DNA of 64,000 nt. It comes from Piscinibacter lacus (GTDB taxonomy: Bacteria > Pseudomonadota > Gammaproteobacteria > Burkholderiales > Burkholderiaceae_C). Within the stretch, counting starts at the first letter, position 1. Each line of letters starts with the position of its first letter. The translations under genes and the position numbers were made by a program. The DNA lies in assembly GCF_016735685.1 (NCBI RefSeq), contig NZ_JAERRA010000001.1, forward strand, positions 1,674,001 to 1,738,000, read 5' to 3'. Below the pieces are notes generated by a model. That model was not told the DNA's origin. It worked only from the letters and a program-made list of their open reading frames with translations, and did not search any database. Shown here piece after piece: positions 16,792 through 26,188 of this stretch.

Positions 16792-16824
16792 ATGCAGCGC
16801 TCGGCGCAGAGCGTGCCGCACAGC

Positions 16825-16850
16825 ACAAGGGCCCCCGCGGGGGCCCTTGT
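16825..16850. terminator. Perfect 26-bp palindrome, bidirectional terminator
   Basis: ACAAGGGCCCCCG and its exact complement are directly joined (16825-16850), between the convergent monooxygenase and phoH-like genes. There is little T-tract, so strength depends on the very stable stem. Confidence 0.7.
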
Positions 16851-16880
16851 CGTGTCAGAGGCGGCCGGGGGCCGCGGGCT

Positions 16881-18680
16881 TCAGAGCACGTCCGAAGCGT
16901 AGTCCGCCAGCCGCGAGCGCTCGCCGCGCGCCAGCGTCACATGGCCGCTGTGCGGCCAGCCCTTGAAGCGGTCGACGACATAAGTCAGGCCCGAGCTGCC
17001 CTCGGTCAGGTAGGGCGTGTCAATCTGCGCCAGATTGCCGAGGCAGACGATCTTGGTGCCGGGTCCCGCCCGGGTGATCAGGGCCTTCATCTGCTTGGGC
17101 GTGAGGTTCTGCGCCTCGTCGATCAGCAGGAACTTGTTCATGAAGGTGCGACCGCGCATGAAGTTCAGGCTCTTGACCTTGATCTTGCTGCGCACCAGGT
17201 CGTTGGTGGCGGCGCGGCCCCATTCGCCGGCCCCGCTGTCGTTGCGGGCCAGGAACTCCAGGTTGTCGTCCAGCGCGCCCATCCAGGGGCCCATCTTCTC
17301 TTCCTCGGTGCCGGGCAGGAAGCCGATGTCCTCGCCCAGCGGCACAGTCACGCGGGTGACGATGATCTCGCTGTAGCGCCGCTCGTCGAGCACCTGCGAC
17401 AGGCCGGCGGCCAGCGTCATCAGCGTCTTGCCGGTGCCCGCCGTGCCGGCCAGGGTGATGAAGTCGCAGTCCGGATCCATCAGCAGGTTCAGGGCGAAGT
17501 TCTGCTCGCGGTTGCGCGCGGTCACGCCCCAGACCGAGTTCTTGCCGTGCGTGTAGTCCTTCAACGTGCGCAGCACGGCCGTCTTGCCGGTGATCTCGGT
17601 GACCTTGGCATACAGCGGCGCGGCCCCCGGCGTCTCCAGGTAGACGAACTGGTTGACCAGCAGCACCGGCACCATGGGCCCGGCGATGCGGTAGTAGGTG
17701 GCGCCGCCTTGCTGCCAGCTCTCCATCGTCTTGCCGTGGCGGTCCCAGAAGTCCGTCGGCAGGGCGAGCACGCCGGTGTAGAGCAGGTCACCGTCTTCCA
17801 GCGTCTTGTCGTTGGCGTAGTCCTCGGCGGCCAGGCCCAGCGCGCGGGCCTTGACCCGCATGTTGATGTCCTTGGAGACCAGCACCACCTCGCGCGCCGG
17901 GTGGGCCTCGACCAGGTGCTGCACCACGCCCAGGATCTGGTTGTCCGCCTTGCCCTGCGGCAGGCCCTGGGGCAGCTTGATCTCGAGCAGCTTGGTCTGG
18001 AAGAAGAGCTTGCCGCCGGCCTCGCGATGACCCGTCTTGGCCAGCGGGATGCCTGCGGCGGAGTCGAAGGCGCCATGGCCCATGGCCGCGACCAGGGCAT
18101 CCAGCTCGCGGCTGACCTGGCGGACATTGCGCGAGACCTCGCTCATGCCCTTCTTGTGCCCGTCGAGTTCCTCCAGCGTGATCATCGGCAGGAGGATGTC
18201 GTGCTCCTCGAAGCGGAACAGGCTGGTCGGGTCATGCATCAGCACATTGGTGTCGAGCACGAAGAGCTTGGCCGGCCCGCCGGCCAGGCGCCGCGGGCGG
18301 GCGCGGGCCGGCTCGGCTGCGGCACGGGCCTCGCGTGCAGGCGAGGGCGCGGGTGCGGGCGCGCGCTGGGGCGTGTCTAGGGCCGGGCTGCGGGCGCTGA
18401 CCGGCGCTGCCTCGGCCGGCTGCCGGCTTGCGGCAGCCGGCCGTTCCGGCGGCTCGGGCACGGTGTCCGCGCTGCGGCTGCTGCGGGTGGGGCTGCGCCG
18501 GCTGCGATTGCCCAGATCGGCATCGGCCGCCAGAGGCGCCGGATCCAGCAGGGCGGGTGGGGCGCTGGCTTCGTCGTCCGTTGCCGTGCCGCGCTTGAGC
18601 GCGCGCGGCGCGGCCTGGGCCTCGAAGTCACGCGGGCCGAGCAGGGAAGCTTTCTGGGTCGGGGGCTTGGGCAGGGGCAT
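16881..18680 (-). CDS. PIN-PhoH fusion ATPase (YlaK-like)
   Basis: A 599-residue protein. A 130-residue Pro/Ala/Arg-rich, probably disordered N-terminus precedes a PIN ribonuclease domain (D143 in FVLDTNVL, E170/E171, D173) and a C-terminal PhoH ATPase with Walker A GTAGTGKT (412-419) and Walker B LLIDEAQ (521-524). Family knowledge: PIN-PhoH proteins are RNA helicase/nucleases of stress or toxin-antitoxin type; the role here is unproven. Start set at the ATG at 18680, because the upstream GTG (18722) lies inside the terminator hairpin of the preceding bcp gene. The disordered tail is longer than in many homologues. Confidence 0.88.
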   Translation of the reverse strand: MPLPKPPTQKASLLGPRDFEAQAAPRALKRGTATDDEASAPPALLDPAPLAADADLGNRSRRSPTRSSRSADTVPEPPERPAAASRQPAEAAPVSARSPALDTPQRAPAPAPSPAREARAAAEPARARPRRLAGGPAKLFVLDTNVLMHDPTSLFRFEEHDILLPMITLEELDGHKKGMSEVSRNVRQVSRELDALVAAMGHGAFDSAAGIPLAKTGHREAGGKLFFQTKLLEIKLPQGLPQGKADNQILGVVQHLVEAHPAREVVLVSKDINMRVKARALGLAAEDYANDKTLEDGDLLYTGVLALPTDFWDRHGKTMESWQQGGATYYRIAGPMVPVLLVNQFVYLETPGAAPLYAKVTEITGKTAVLRTLKDYTHGKNSVWGVTARNREQNFALNLLMDPDCDFITLAGTAGTGKTLMTLAAGLSQVLDERRYSEIIVTRVTVPLGEDIGFLPGTEEEKMGPWMGALDDNLEFLARNDSGAGEWGRAATNDLVRSKIKVKSLNFMRGRTFMNKFLLIDEAQNLTPKQMKALITRAGPGTKIVCLGNLAQIDTPYLTEGSSGLTYVVDRFKGWPHSGHVTLARGERSRLADYASDVL

Positions 18681-18703
18681 GGTCGGGGCTGAACGCGGAG
18701 CCG

Positions 18704-18740
18704 AAAAAAGAAAAAGCCGCACAGCAAGCTGTGCGGCTTT
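18704..18740 (-). terminator. Rho-independent terminator after bcp
   Basis: On the minus strand AAAGCCGCACAGC pairs with GCTGTGCGGCTTT across a tiny loop (18713-18740), followed by TTCTTTTTT. It separates bcp from the phoH-like gene. Confidence 0.88.
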
Positions 18741-18812
18741 GTGGGGATGCGGGGCTTCGTCCCTCAGGCATGCGACCGATTATGCATGCCGGGCCTCACC
18801 CGGCGCCCGGGC

Positions 18813-19289
18813 TCAGGCGGCTTCGCGCAGGCCCTGGACCGACTGCAAGACTTCGTCCACATGACCGGCCACCTTGATGCCGCGCCACTCGGCGATCAGC
18901 ACGCCTTGCGGGTCGATCAGGAAGGTCGAGCGCTCGATGCCCTTGACCTTCTTGCCGTACATGATCTTGTTCTTGACCACGCCGAACATGTGGCAGAGCT
19001 TTTCCTCGGTGTCGGCGATCAGCTCGAAGGGCAGTTCCAGGCTCTGCTTGAACTTGTCGTGCGAGACCAGGTTGTCGCGCGAGACGCCGAAGACGACGGC
19101 GCCCGAGGCCAGGAAGTCGGCATGGCGGTCACGGAACTGCATGGCTTCCGTGGTGCAGCCCGGGGTGTTGTCCTTCGGGTAGAAATACAGGACGATGGAG
19201 CGACCCCGGAATGCCTGCGGCGTGAAGGTCACGCCGCCAGTGGCCTGCGCATCGAAATCCGGAAGGGGTTTGTTCAGGGCAGGCGTCAT
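18813..19289 (-). CDS. bcp: Bcp-type peroxiredoxin
   Basis: A 158-residue thiol peroxidase that reduces hydroperoxides with thioredoxin-type electrons. The peroxidatic cysteine is C45 in NTPGCTTEA; the usual second cysteine four residues later (TxExxxFRD region) is absent, as in 1-Cys forms. ATG at 19289. A compact cytosolic enzyme with no signal peptide. It has its own terminator and is not linked to neighbours by overlap. Confidence 0.92.
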   Translation of the reverse strand: MTPALNKPLPDFDAQATGGVTFTPQAFRGRSIVLYFYPKDNTPGCTTEAMQFRDRHADFLASGAVVFGVSRDNLVSHDKFKQSLELPFELIADTEEKLCHMFGVVKNKIMYGKKVKGIERSTFLIDPQGVLIAEWRGIKVAGHVDEVLQSVQGLREAA

Positions 19290-19371
19290 GGCAGGTGGGC
19301 AGGGCTTGAACAGCCGCCGATTATAGAAGGCGCGCCGAAGCCGCCCCCGGGCGCCACCCGGCCGACACCGA

Positions 19372-19746
19372 TCAGGCGTCGAGCAGCAGGGCCGCGACGA
19401 CCGCGCGATCCTCCGACAGCAGCACGTTGTAGGTGCGGCAGGCGGCGGCGGTGTTCATGGTCTCGATGCCGATGCGGCGCTCGATGAGCGGCCGCAGCAG
19501 GGCCGGCTTCGGGAAGCGCTGGCGGCTGCCGGTGCCCAGCAGCACCAGCTCGGGCTGGAGTGCGGCGATGGCCTCGAAGTCCTCGACGCGCAGGCCGTCA
19601 AAACCCGCCTGGGCCCAGGCCCGCGCCTCGCCCTGCCAGGGCAGCAGCAGGCTTTCGCGCCAGATCACGCTTCCCACGCCGATGCGATCGGCATGCACCG
19701 CGGAGACCACGTTGGGACGGCTGGGCGGGTCGGCTTGGAACTTCAT
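19372..19746 (-). CDS. Mth938/DUF498-like protein
   Basis: A 124-residue small domain of the Mth938/NDUFAF3-like family, as seen in VEDFEAI, PELVLLGTGSRQRFP, LIERRIGIETMNTAAACRTYNVLLSEDR. The family has an unknown biochemical role in bacteria; the mitochondrial homologue assists complex I assembly. ATG at 19746 chosen; the long upstream extension on this frame is Arg/Pro-rich and unlike the family. It is divergent from the alaA-like gene. Confidence 0.82.
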   Translation of the reverse strand: MKFQADPPSRPNVVSAVHADRIGVGSVIWRESLLLPWQGEARAWAQAGFDGLRVEDFEAIAALQPELVLLGTGSRQRFPKPALLRPLIERRIGIETMNTAAACRTYNVLLSEDRAVVAALLLDA

Positions 19747-19906
19747 GGGGCGTGGCTTCCGGCGCGGGGGCGCGGGCCTGCACGGGGCCATCCACCGTGT
19801 GGGAGCCAGGATCCACCCCTCGATTAAAATTCTAGCTTTCGCCTTGCGCAAGCGGCCCCGCCAGGGGGCATGCGCCGGGCCGACGCTGACCCACTGCGGA
19901 GCCCCC

Positions 19907-21136
19907 GTGAGCAAACCCATCCACAAGTCGAGCAAGCTGGCGAATGTCTGTTATGACATCCGCGGTCCGGTGCTCGACAAGGCCCGTCAGATGGAAGAGG
20001 ACGGCCACAAGATCATCAAGCTGAACATCGGCAACCTGGCGGTCTTCGGCTTCGATGCGCCCGACGAGATCGTGCAGGACATGATCCGCAACCTGCCTTC
20101 GGCCGCCGGCTACACCGACAGCAAGGGCCTGTTCGCGCCGCGCCGCGCCGTCGTGCACTACACGCAGGAGAAGGGCATCACCGGCGTGACGGTGGACGAC
20201 GTCTACCTCGGCAACGGCGCATCCGAGCTGATCGCGATGAGCATGAATGCGCTGCTCGACGCCGGCGACGAGGTGCTGGTGCCCGCGCCCGACTACCCCT
20301 TGTGGACGGCCTCGGTCTCACTGTCCGGCGGCACGCCGGTGCACTACCTGTGCGACGAGGGCGCCGAGTGGTACCCCGACCTCGACGACATCCGCCGCAA
20401 GATCACGCCGGCCACCCGTGCGATCGTCATCATCAATCCGAACAACCCGACCGGCGCGCTCTACCCCGAGCCGCTGCTGCGGGAGCTGGTCGAGATCGCG
20501 CGCCAGCACAAGCTGATCGTCTTCGCCGACGAGATCTACGACAAGACGCTCTACGACGGCAATGTCCACACCAGCATCGCCTCGCTGGCCGACGATGTCT
20601 TCTTCGTCACCTTCAACGGCCTGAGCAAGAACTACCGCGCCTGCGGCTACCGCGCCGGCTGGATGGTCGTCTCGGGCAACAAGCGCCAGGGCCGGGACTA
20701 CATCGAGGGCCTGAACATGCTGGCCTCGATGCGGCTGTGCGCCAACACGCCCGGCCAGCTCGCGGTGCAGACGGCGCTCGGGGGCTATCAGAGCATCAAG
20801 GACCTCGTCGCGCCCCAGGGCCGCCTGACCCGCCAGCGCGACCTGGCCTACGAGCGCATGTCGGCCATCCCGGGCGTCAGCGTGGTCAAGCCCAAGGCGG
20901 CGCTCTACATGTTCCCGCGCCTCGATCCCAAGGTCTACCCGATCCAGGACGACCAGCAGTTCGCCTACGAGCTGCTGGCCGAGGAGAAGGTGCTGATCGT
21001 GCAGGGCACCGGCTTCAACTGGACGCAGCCCGACCACTTCCGCCTCGTCTTCCTGCCCAACACCGACGACCTCGGCCAGGCACTGGATCGCATCGAGCGC
21101 TTCCTCGCCGGCTACCGCAAGCGCCACAGCGTCTGA
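19907..21136 (+). CDS. alaA: PLP aminotransferase, AlaA-like (glutamate-pyruvate type)
   Basis: A 409-residue fold-type I aminotransferase that makes alanine from pyruvate and glutamate in the E. coli AlaA family. Visible: NPNNPTG (177-183), FADEIY with the pyridine-binding D208, and the PLP lysine K241 in FNGLSKNYRACGYRAGW. The GTG at 19907 (SKPIHKSSKL...) is the natural start; the longer upstream frame is not coding-like. It heads a run with hom and thrC on the same strand, as in many Burkholderiales, which links alanine and threonine synthesis. Exact substrate inferred from the family. Confidence 0.88.
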   Translation: MSKPIHKSSKLANVCYDIRGPVLDKARQMEEDGHKIIKLNIGNLAVFGFDAPDEIVQDMIRNLPSAAGYTDSKGLFAPRRAVVHYTQEKGITGVTVDDVYLGNGASELIAMSMNALLDAGDEVLVPAPDYPLWTASVSLSGGTPVHYLCDEGAEWYPDLDDIRRKITPATRAIVIINPNNPTGALYPEPLLRELVEIARQHKLIVFADEIYDKTLYDGNVHTSIASLADDVFFVTFNGLSKNYRACGYRAGWMVVSGNKRQGRDYIEGLNMLASMRLCANTPGQLAVQTALGGYQSIKDLVAPQGRLTRQRDLAYERMSAIPGVSVVKPKAALYMFPRLDPKVYPIQDDQQFAYELLAEEKVLIVQGTGFNWTQPDHFRLVFLPNTDDLGQALDRIERFLAGYRKRHSV

Positions 21137-21211
21137 GGCCTGCCCACTCCGTCCGACGCAGCCGGCCACGAGCCGGCCGCGTGCCCCTTGATCCTCTCGC
21201 GTCCTGATCCC

Positions 21212-22543
21212 ATGAAAGCTCTCCAGCTCGGCCTGCTCGGCATCGGCACCGTCGGCAGCGGCACCTTCGCGGTCCTGCAGCGCAACCAGGCGGAGATCAT
21301 CCGTCGCGCCGGCCGCGGCATCGTGATCAAGACCGTGGCCGACCTCGACACCGCCCGCGCCAAGGCCGTCGTCGGCGATGCGGCCGAGGTCGTTGCCGAT
21401 GCCCGCGCCGTGATCGCCGATCCGGCCATCGACGTCGTCGTCGAGCTGATCGGCGGCTATGGCATCGCCCGCACCCTGGTGCTGGAGGCCATCGCCGCCG
21501 GCAAGCATGTGGTCACGGCCAACAAGGCCCTGCTGGCCGTGCATGGCAGCGAGATCTTCGCGGCCGCGCGGGCCCAGGGCGTGATCGTCGCCTTCGAGGC
21601 TGCGGTTGCCGGCGGCATCCCCATCATCAAGGCCCTGCGCGAGGGCCTGACCGCCAACCAGATCCAGTGGGTGGCCGGCATCATCAACGGCACGACGAAC
21701 TTCATCCTGTCCGAGATGCGCGACAAGGGCTTGGACTTCGACGTGGTGCTCAAGCAGGCCCAGGCCCTGGGCTATGCCGAGGCCGATCCGACCTTCGACA
21801 TCGAAGGCATCGATGCCGCCCACAAGGCCACGCTGATGAGCGCCATCGCCTTCGGCATCCCGGTGCAGTTCGACAAGGCCCATGTGGAAGGCATCACCCG
21901 CCTGGCCGCGGCCGACATCCGCTATGCCGAGCAGCTCGGCTACCGCATCAAGCTGCTGGGCATCGCGCGCCGCCAGGCCGAGGGCATCGAGCTGCGCGTG
22001 CACCCGACCCTGGTGCCGGCCAAGCGCCTGATCGCCAACGTCGAAGGCGCGATGAATGCGGTGATGGTGCAGGGCGATGCCGTGGGCACCACCCTCTATT
22101 ACGGCAAGGGCGCGGGCAGCGAGCCGACCGCCTCGGCCGTGATTGCCGACCTGGTCGACATCGCCCGTCTCGCCGAGGCTGGCGAGGGCGCCCGCGTGCC
22201 GGCCCTGGGCTTCCAGCCTGAGGCCCTGGCCCAGGCCGATGCCCTGCCCATCCTGCCGATCGAGCAGGTGCTGACGTCTTTCTACCTGCGCCTGCGCGTG
22301 GCCGACGAGGCCGGCGTGCTGGCCCGCCTCACCGGCATCCTGGCCGGCCGTGGCATTTCCATCGATGCCGTGCTGCAGCGCCCGGGCGAGGCCGTGGCCG
22401 CCGGCCAGCCCGCCGCCACCGACCTGATCATGCTGAGCCACATCACCCGCGAAGGCGCGATGCGCGCTGCGCTGGCCGAGATGCAGGCCCTGCCCAGCGT
22501 GCTGGCGCCCATCGTCAGCCTGCGCAAGGAAGAGCTCGCCTGA
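21212..22543 (+). CDS. hom: Homoserine dehydrogenase
   Basis: A 443-residue enzyme that reduces aspartate semialdehyde to homoserine with NAD(P)H, the branch-point step of threonine and methionine synthesis. The N-terminal Rossmann motif is GIGTVGSG; the catalytic domain includes NGTTNFIL and GYAEADPTFDIEG, a hallmark of homoserine dehydrogenase; the C-terminal 90 residues form an ACT regulatory domain (YLRLRVADEAGVLARLTGILA...GISI), suggesting threonine feedback. ATG at 21212. It lies 75 bp after the alaA-like gene and 35 bp before thrC. Confidence 0.96.
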   Translation: MKALQLGLLGIGTVGSGTFAVLQRNQAEIIRRAGRGIVIKTVADLDTARAKAVVGDAAEVVADARAVIADPAIDVVVELIGGYGIARTLVLEAIAAGKHVVTANKALLAVHGSEIFAAARAQGVIVAFEAAVAGGIPIIKALREGLTANQIQWVAGIINGTTNFILSEMRDKGLDFDVVLKQAQALGYAEADPTFDIEGIDAAHKATLMSAIAFGIPVQFDKAHVEGITRLAAADIRYAEQLGYRIKLLGIARRQAEGIELRVHPTLVPAKRLIANVEGAMNAVMVQGDAVGTTLYYGKGAGSEPTASAVIADLVDIARLAEAGEGARVPALGFQPEALAQADALPILPIEQVLTSFYLRLRVADEAGVLARLTGILAGRGISIDAVLQRPGEAVAAGQPAATDLIMLSHITREGAMRAALAEMQALPSVLAPIVSLRKEELA

Positions 22544-22578
22544 GCCAGGCCCGGGGCCTTCCCGAACTGAATGCAACG

Positions 22579-24003
22579 ATGAAGTACATCAGCACCCGCG
22601 GCGACCGCACCGAGCGGCGCTTCTGCGAGATCCTGCTCGAAGGCCTGGCCCCCGATGGCGGCCTCTACCTGCCGACCCACTACCCCAAGGTCGATGGCGC
22701 CACGCTCACGCGCTGGCGCGGCCTGGGCTATGCCGAGCTGGCCTTCGAGATCCTGTCGCGCTACATCGACGACATCCCGCCGGCCGATCTCAAGGCCCTG
22801 GTCGACAAGACCTACACCGTCGCCGCCTTCGGCGACCCGGCCATCGTCCCGCTCAAGCCGGTCCGCCCGGCCGGCGAGGGGCACGGTGCCTTGATGCTTG
22901 AAGCCCTGTCCAACGGCCCCACGCTGGCCTTCAAGGACATGGCCATGCAGTTGCTGGGCAACCTCTTCGAGTACGAACTGGCCCGGCGCGGCGAGACGCT
23001 CAACATCCTGGGTGCCACCAGCGGCGACACCGGCAGCGCGGCCGAATACGCCATGCGTGGCAAGCGCGGCATCGCCGTGTTCATGCTCAGCCCGCTCGGC
23101 CGCATGAGCCCCTTCCAGCAGGCGCAGATGTTCAGCCTGCAGGACGCCAACATCCACAACCTGGCGGTCGAGGGCGTGTTCGACGACTGCCAGGACATCG
23201 TCAAGGCCGTCAGCGCCGACCTGGACTTCAAGCGCCGCCACAAGATCGGCACCGTCAACTCGATCAACTGGGCGCGGCTGCTGGCCCAGGTCGTCTACTA
23301 CTTCGCCGGCTACTTCCAGGCCACGAAGACCAATGACGAGCGGGTGAGCTTCACCGTGCCCAGCGGCAACTTCGGCAATGTCTGCGCCGGCCATGTGGCG
23401 CGCATGATGGGCCTGCCGATCGAGCGCCTGATCGTCGCGACCAACGAGAACGATGTGCTCGACGAGTTCTTCCGCACCGGCGCCTACCGCGTGCGCGGCA
23501 GTGCCGACACGCACGAGACCTCCAGCCCCTCGATGGACATCTCCAAGGCCAGCAATTTCGAGCGTTTCGTCTTCGACCTGCTCGGCCGCGACACGGCCCG
23601 CACCGCCGATCTCTTCGGCACGCAGGTGGGGCAGGGCGGCTTCACGCTGGACGCGGCCAGCTTCGCGCGGGTGGCCGGCTACGGCTTCCGCTCGGGCCGC
23701 AGCAGCCATGCCGACCGCCTGGCCACCATCCGCCGCGTGGCGGCGGAAAGCGGCCTGATCGTCGACCCGCACACGGCCGACGGCCTCAAGGTGGCTTCCG
23801 AGCAGCCCGGCCCCGAGACCATGATCGTGCTGGAGACCGCGCTGCCGGCCAAGTTCGCCTCGACCCTGGTCGAGGCCCTGGGCCAGGAGCCGCCGCGGCC
23901 CGCCGGCCTGGAGGGCATCGAGGCCCTGCCCAAGCGCGTGCAGACCGTGCCGGCCTCGGTCCAGGTCGTCAAGGACTACGTGGCGGCCCACGCCCCCGCA
24001 TGA
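22579..24003 (+). CDS. thrC: Threonine synthase
   Basis: A 474-residue PLP enzyme that converts O-phosphohomoserine to threonine. The PLP lysine is K119 in GPTLAFKDMAMQ; the SGDTGSAAEYAM, SINWARLLAQVVYY and SGNFGNVCAGHVARMMGLP segments are typical of the short fungal/proteobacterial type. ATG at 22579, 35 bp after hom. The stop TGA (24001-24003) overlaps the mobB start ATG (24000), so translation continues into the cofactor genes. Confidence 0.96.
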   Translation: MKYISTRGDRTERRFCEILLEGLAPDGGLYLPTHYPKVDGATLTRWRGLGYAELAFEILSRYIDDIPPADLKALVDKTYTVAAFGDPAIVPLKPVRPAGEGHGALMLEALSNGPTLAFKDMAMQLLGNLFEYELARRGETLNILGATSGDTGSAAEYAMRGKRGIAVFMLSPLGRMSPFQQAQMFSLQDANIHNLAVEGVFDDCQDIVKAVSADLDFKRRHKIGTVNSINWARLLAQVVYYFAGYFQATKTNDERVSFTVPSGNFGNVCAGHVARMMGLPIERLIVATNENDVLDEFFRTGAYRVRGSADTHETSSPSMDISKASNFERFVFDLLGRDTARTADLFGTQVGQGGFTLDAASFARVAGYGFRSGRSSHADRLATIRRVAAESGLIVDPHTADGLKVASEQPGPETMIVLETALPAKFASTLVEALGQEPPRPAGLEGIEALPKRVQTVPASVQVVKDYVAAHAPA

Positions 24004-24572
24004 GCAGCGATCCGCCGACCCGCCCCGCCCTGAAGGCCGTGGGCTTCTGCGGCTACTCCGGCTCGGGCAAGACCACGCTGGTCGAGCAGATGGTCGGCGG
24101 CCTGCGCGCGCGCGGCCTGCGCGTTTCGGTGGTCAAGCATGCCCACCACGGCTTCGACATCGACCAGCCCGGCAAGGACTCCTGGCGCCACCGCGAGGCC
24201 GGGGCCTACGAGGTCGTCGTCTCCTCCAGCCGCCGCCTGGCCAAGGTGCGCAGCCTGGACGGCGAGCGTGAGCCCACCGCGCATGAGCTGCTGGCCGAGC
24301 TGGGGCCCTGCGACTGGGCCCTGGTCGAAGGCTTCAAGCATGCCGACCTGCCCAAGATCGAGGTCTGGCGTGCCAGCACCGGCCGGCCGGTGCAGTACCC
24401 GGCCGATCCGCACATCCGCGCGATCGCGACCGACAGCCGCGCCGCGCTGCCACAGCCGACCGAGCTGCCGCTGCTGGACCTGAACGACCCCGAGGCCGTC
24501 ATCGCCTTCCTGATCGGGCAGGCTGCGCATTTCCACTACACGCCCCGCGCGCTGCCCCGGCTCGGCTTCTGA
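24000..24572 (+). CDS. mobB: MobB, molybdopterin-guanine dinucleotide synthesis adaptor
   Basis: A 190-residue P-loop GTP-binding protein with GYSGSGKT (18-25), then VVKHAHHGFDIDQPGKDSWRHREAGA and LVEGFK, all standard for MobB. It helps MobA attach GMP to molybdopterin for DMSO-reductase-family enzymes. The start overlaps the thrC stop by an ATGA. MobA is not in the window. It begins a molybdenum-cofactor block with moeA, moaD and moaE. Confidence 0.93.
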   Translation: MSSDPPTRPALKAVGFCGYSGSGKTTLVEQMVGGLRARGLRVSVVKHAHHGFDIDQPGKDSWRHREAGAYEVVVSSSRRLAKVRSLDGEREPTAHELLAELGPCDWALVEGFKHADLPKIEVWRASTGRPVQYPADPHIRAIATDSRAALPQPTELPLLDLNDPEAVIAFLIGQAAHFHYTPRALPRLGF

Positions 24573-24599
24573 GCCTGCATCGCCCCTGCGCCTGCCCGC

Positions 24600-25889
24600 A
24601 TGAACCGACCTGCCCCCAAGCCGCTGATCAGCCTGGACGAGGCCCTGGCCCGCCTGCTGGCGCAGACCCCGCGCCTGGCGGATGTCGAGACGATCGATAG
24701 CTTCGAGGCCCTGGGCCGCGTTCTGGCCGAGGATCTCGTCGCCCCGCTCGACGTGCCCGGCATGGACAACAGCGCGATGGATGGCTACGCCCTGCGCCGT
24801 GCCGACCTGCTCGGTCCCGAAGGCCTGGCCCGCGTGCTGCCGGTCGGCCAGCGGGTGGCGGCCGGCCATCCCTGCAGCCCGCTGGCCGAGGGCACGGCGG
24901 CACGGCTCTTCACCGGCGCCGAGATCCCGCCCGGCGCGGATGCCGTCGTGCCGCAGGAGCAGGCCGAGGCGCTCACCCTGCCGGATGGCCGCGCTGCCGT
25001 GCGCATCACCGCGATGCCCGAGGTCGAGGCCTGGATCCGCCGCCGCGGCGACGACGTGCGCCACGGCGCCACCGTGCTCGCCACCGGCACCCGGCTCAGC
25101 GCCCAGGCCCTGGGCCTGGCGGCCTCGCTGGGCCGGGCGACGGTTCAGGTGCGCCGTCGCCCGCGGGTGGCCCTGTTCTCCACCGGCGACGAGCTGGTGA
25201 TGCCGGGCAGCCTGCCGCCCGATCAACTGCCGCGCGGCGCCATCTACAACTCCAACCGCCACACCCTGCGCGGCCTGCTGCAAGCGGCCGGTGCCGTGGT
25301 CACCGACCTCGGCATCGTGCCCGACCGCCGCGAGGCCACCCGCGAGGCCCTGCGCGCGGCGGCCGAGGCGCATGACCTGATCCTCACCTCCGGCGGCGTG
25401 TCGGTCGGCGAGGAAGACCATCTCAAGCCCGCCGTCGAGGCCGAAGGCCGGCTGGACCTGTGGCAGGTGGCGATGAAGCCCGGCAAGCCCCTGGCCTTCG
25501 GGGCGGTGCGCCGGCCCGGCGCCCCCGTCGAAGCCCAGGGCGCGGCGGCCGAGGCCCTGTTCATGGGCCTGCCCGGCAATCCGGTGTCGAGCTTCGTCAC
25601 GTTCCTGCTGGCCGTGCGGCCGGTGCTGCGCGCGCTGGAGGGCGAGCCGGTGCGCGCGCCGCGCCCGCTGCAGGTGCCGGCCGCCTTCGACTGGCCGCAC
25701 CCCGACCGCCGCCGCGAGTTCCTGCGCGCGCGGCTGGACGCCGCCGGCCAGGCCCATCTCTTCCCCAGCCAGTCCTCGGCCGTGCTGACCTCGGCGGTCT
25801 GGGCCGAGGGCCTGGTCGATGTGGCCGCCGGCCAGGTCATCCGCGCCGGCGATCCGGTGCCCTACCTGCCCTATGCCGCGCTGCTGTGA
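24600..25889 (+). CDS. moeA: MoeA, molybdopterin molybdenumtransferase
   Basis: A 429-residue enzyme that inserts molybdate into adenylated molybdopterin. The order is domain I (DVPGMDNSAMDGYALR), the MPT-binding domain III (FSTGDELVMPG, NSNRHTLRGLL, TSGGVSVGEEDHLKPAVEAEG, MKPGKPLAFG, GLPGNPVSSFVTFLL) and the C-terminal beta domain. ATG at 24600, 27 bp after mobB. Length and motifs are normal. Co-transcribed with mobB and moaDE. Confidence 0.95.
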   Translation: MNRPAPKPLISLDEALARLLAQTPRLADVETIDSFEALGRVLAEDLVAPLDVPGMDNSAMDGYALRRADLLGPEGLARVLPVGQRVAAGHPCSPLAEGTAARLFTGAEIPPGADAVVPQEQAEALTLPDGRAAVRITAMPEVEAWIRRRGDDVRHGATVLATGTRLSAQALGLAASLGRATVQVRRRPRVALFSTGDELVMPGSLPPDQLPRGAIYNSNRHTLRGLLQAAGAVVTDLGIVPDRREATREALRAAAEAHDLILTSGGVSVGEEDHLKPAVEAEGRLDLWQVAMKPGKPLAFGAVRRPGAPVEAQGAAAEALFMGLPGNPVSSFVTFLLAVRPVLRALEGEPVRAPRPLQVPAAFDWPHPDRRREFLRARLDAAGQAHLFPSQSSAVLTSAVWAEGLVDVAAGQVIRAGDPVPYLPYAALL

Positions 25890-25933
25890 GCCGCAGCGCC
25901 CGGCCTGATGCCCTTCCGCCTGAGCCTGCCCCG

Positions 25934-26188
25934 ATGAGCACCGTCCACGTCCGCTACTTCGCCGCCCTGCGCGAGGCCCTGGGCCCCGGCGAGACCGTGG
26001 CGCGGCCCGAGCCCGCCACCGTGGCCGCCCTGCGCGACGCCCTGATCGCCCGCGGCGGCGCCCATGCCGAGCGCCTGGCCCGCGGCCGCGCCGTGCGCAT
26101 GGCCGTCGACCAGCAGATGGCCGACGAGGCCACGCCGCTGCGCGAGGGCGCGGAGGTCGCTTTCTTCCCTCCGGTGACCGGGGGATGA
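25934..26188 (+). CDS. moaD: MoaD, molybdopterin synthase small subunit
   Basis: An 84-residue ubiquitin-like protein ending in GG (FFPPVTGG), the site that carries the thiocarboxylate sulfur used by MoaE. The start MSTVHVRYFAALREALG at 25934 is typical. The stop overlaps the moaE ATG at 26185 by four bases, ensuring equal synthesis of the two subunits. Confidence 0.94.
   Translation: MSTVHVRYFAALREALGPGETVARPEPATVAALRDALIARGGAHAERLARGRAVRMAVDQQMADEATPLREGAEVAFFPPVTGG

Noticed and set aside
20318..23991. Long minus-strand frames opposite the alaA-like gene, hom and thrC
   Set aside because: Same shadow effect; the plus-strand genes have clear catalytic motifs and matched lengths.
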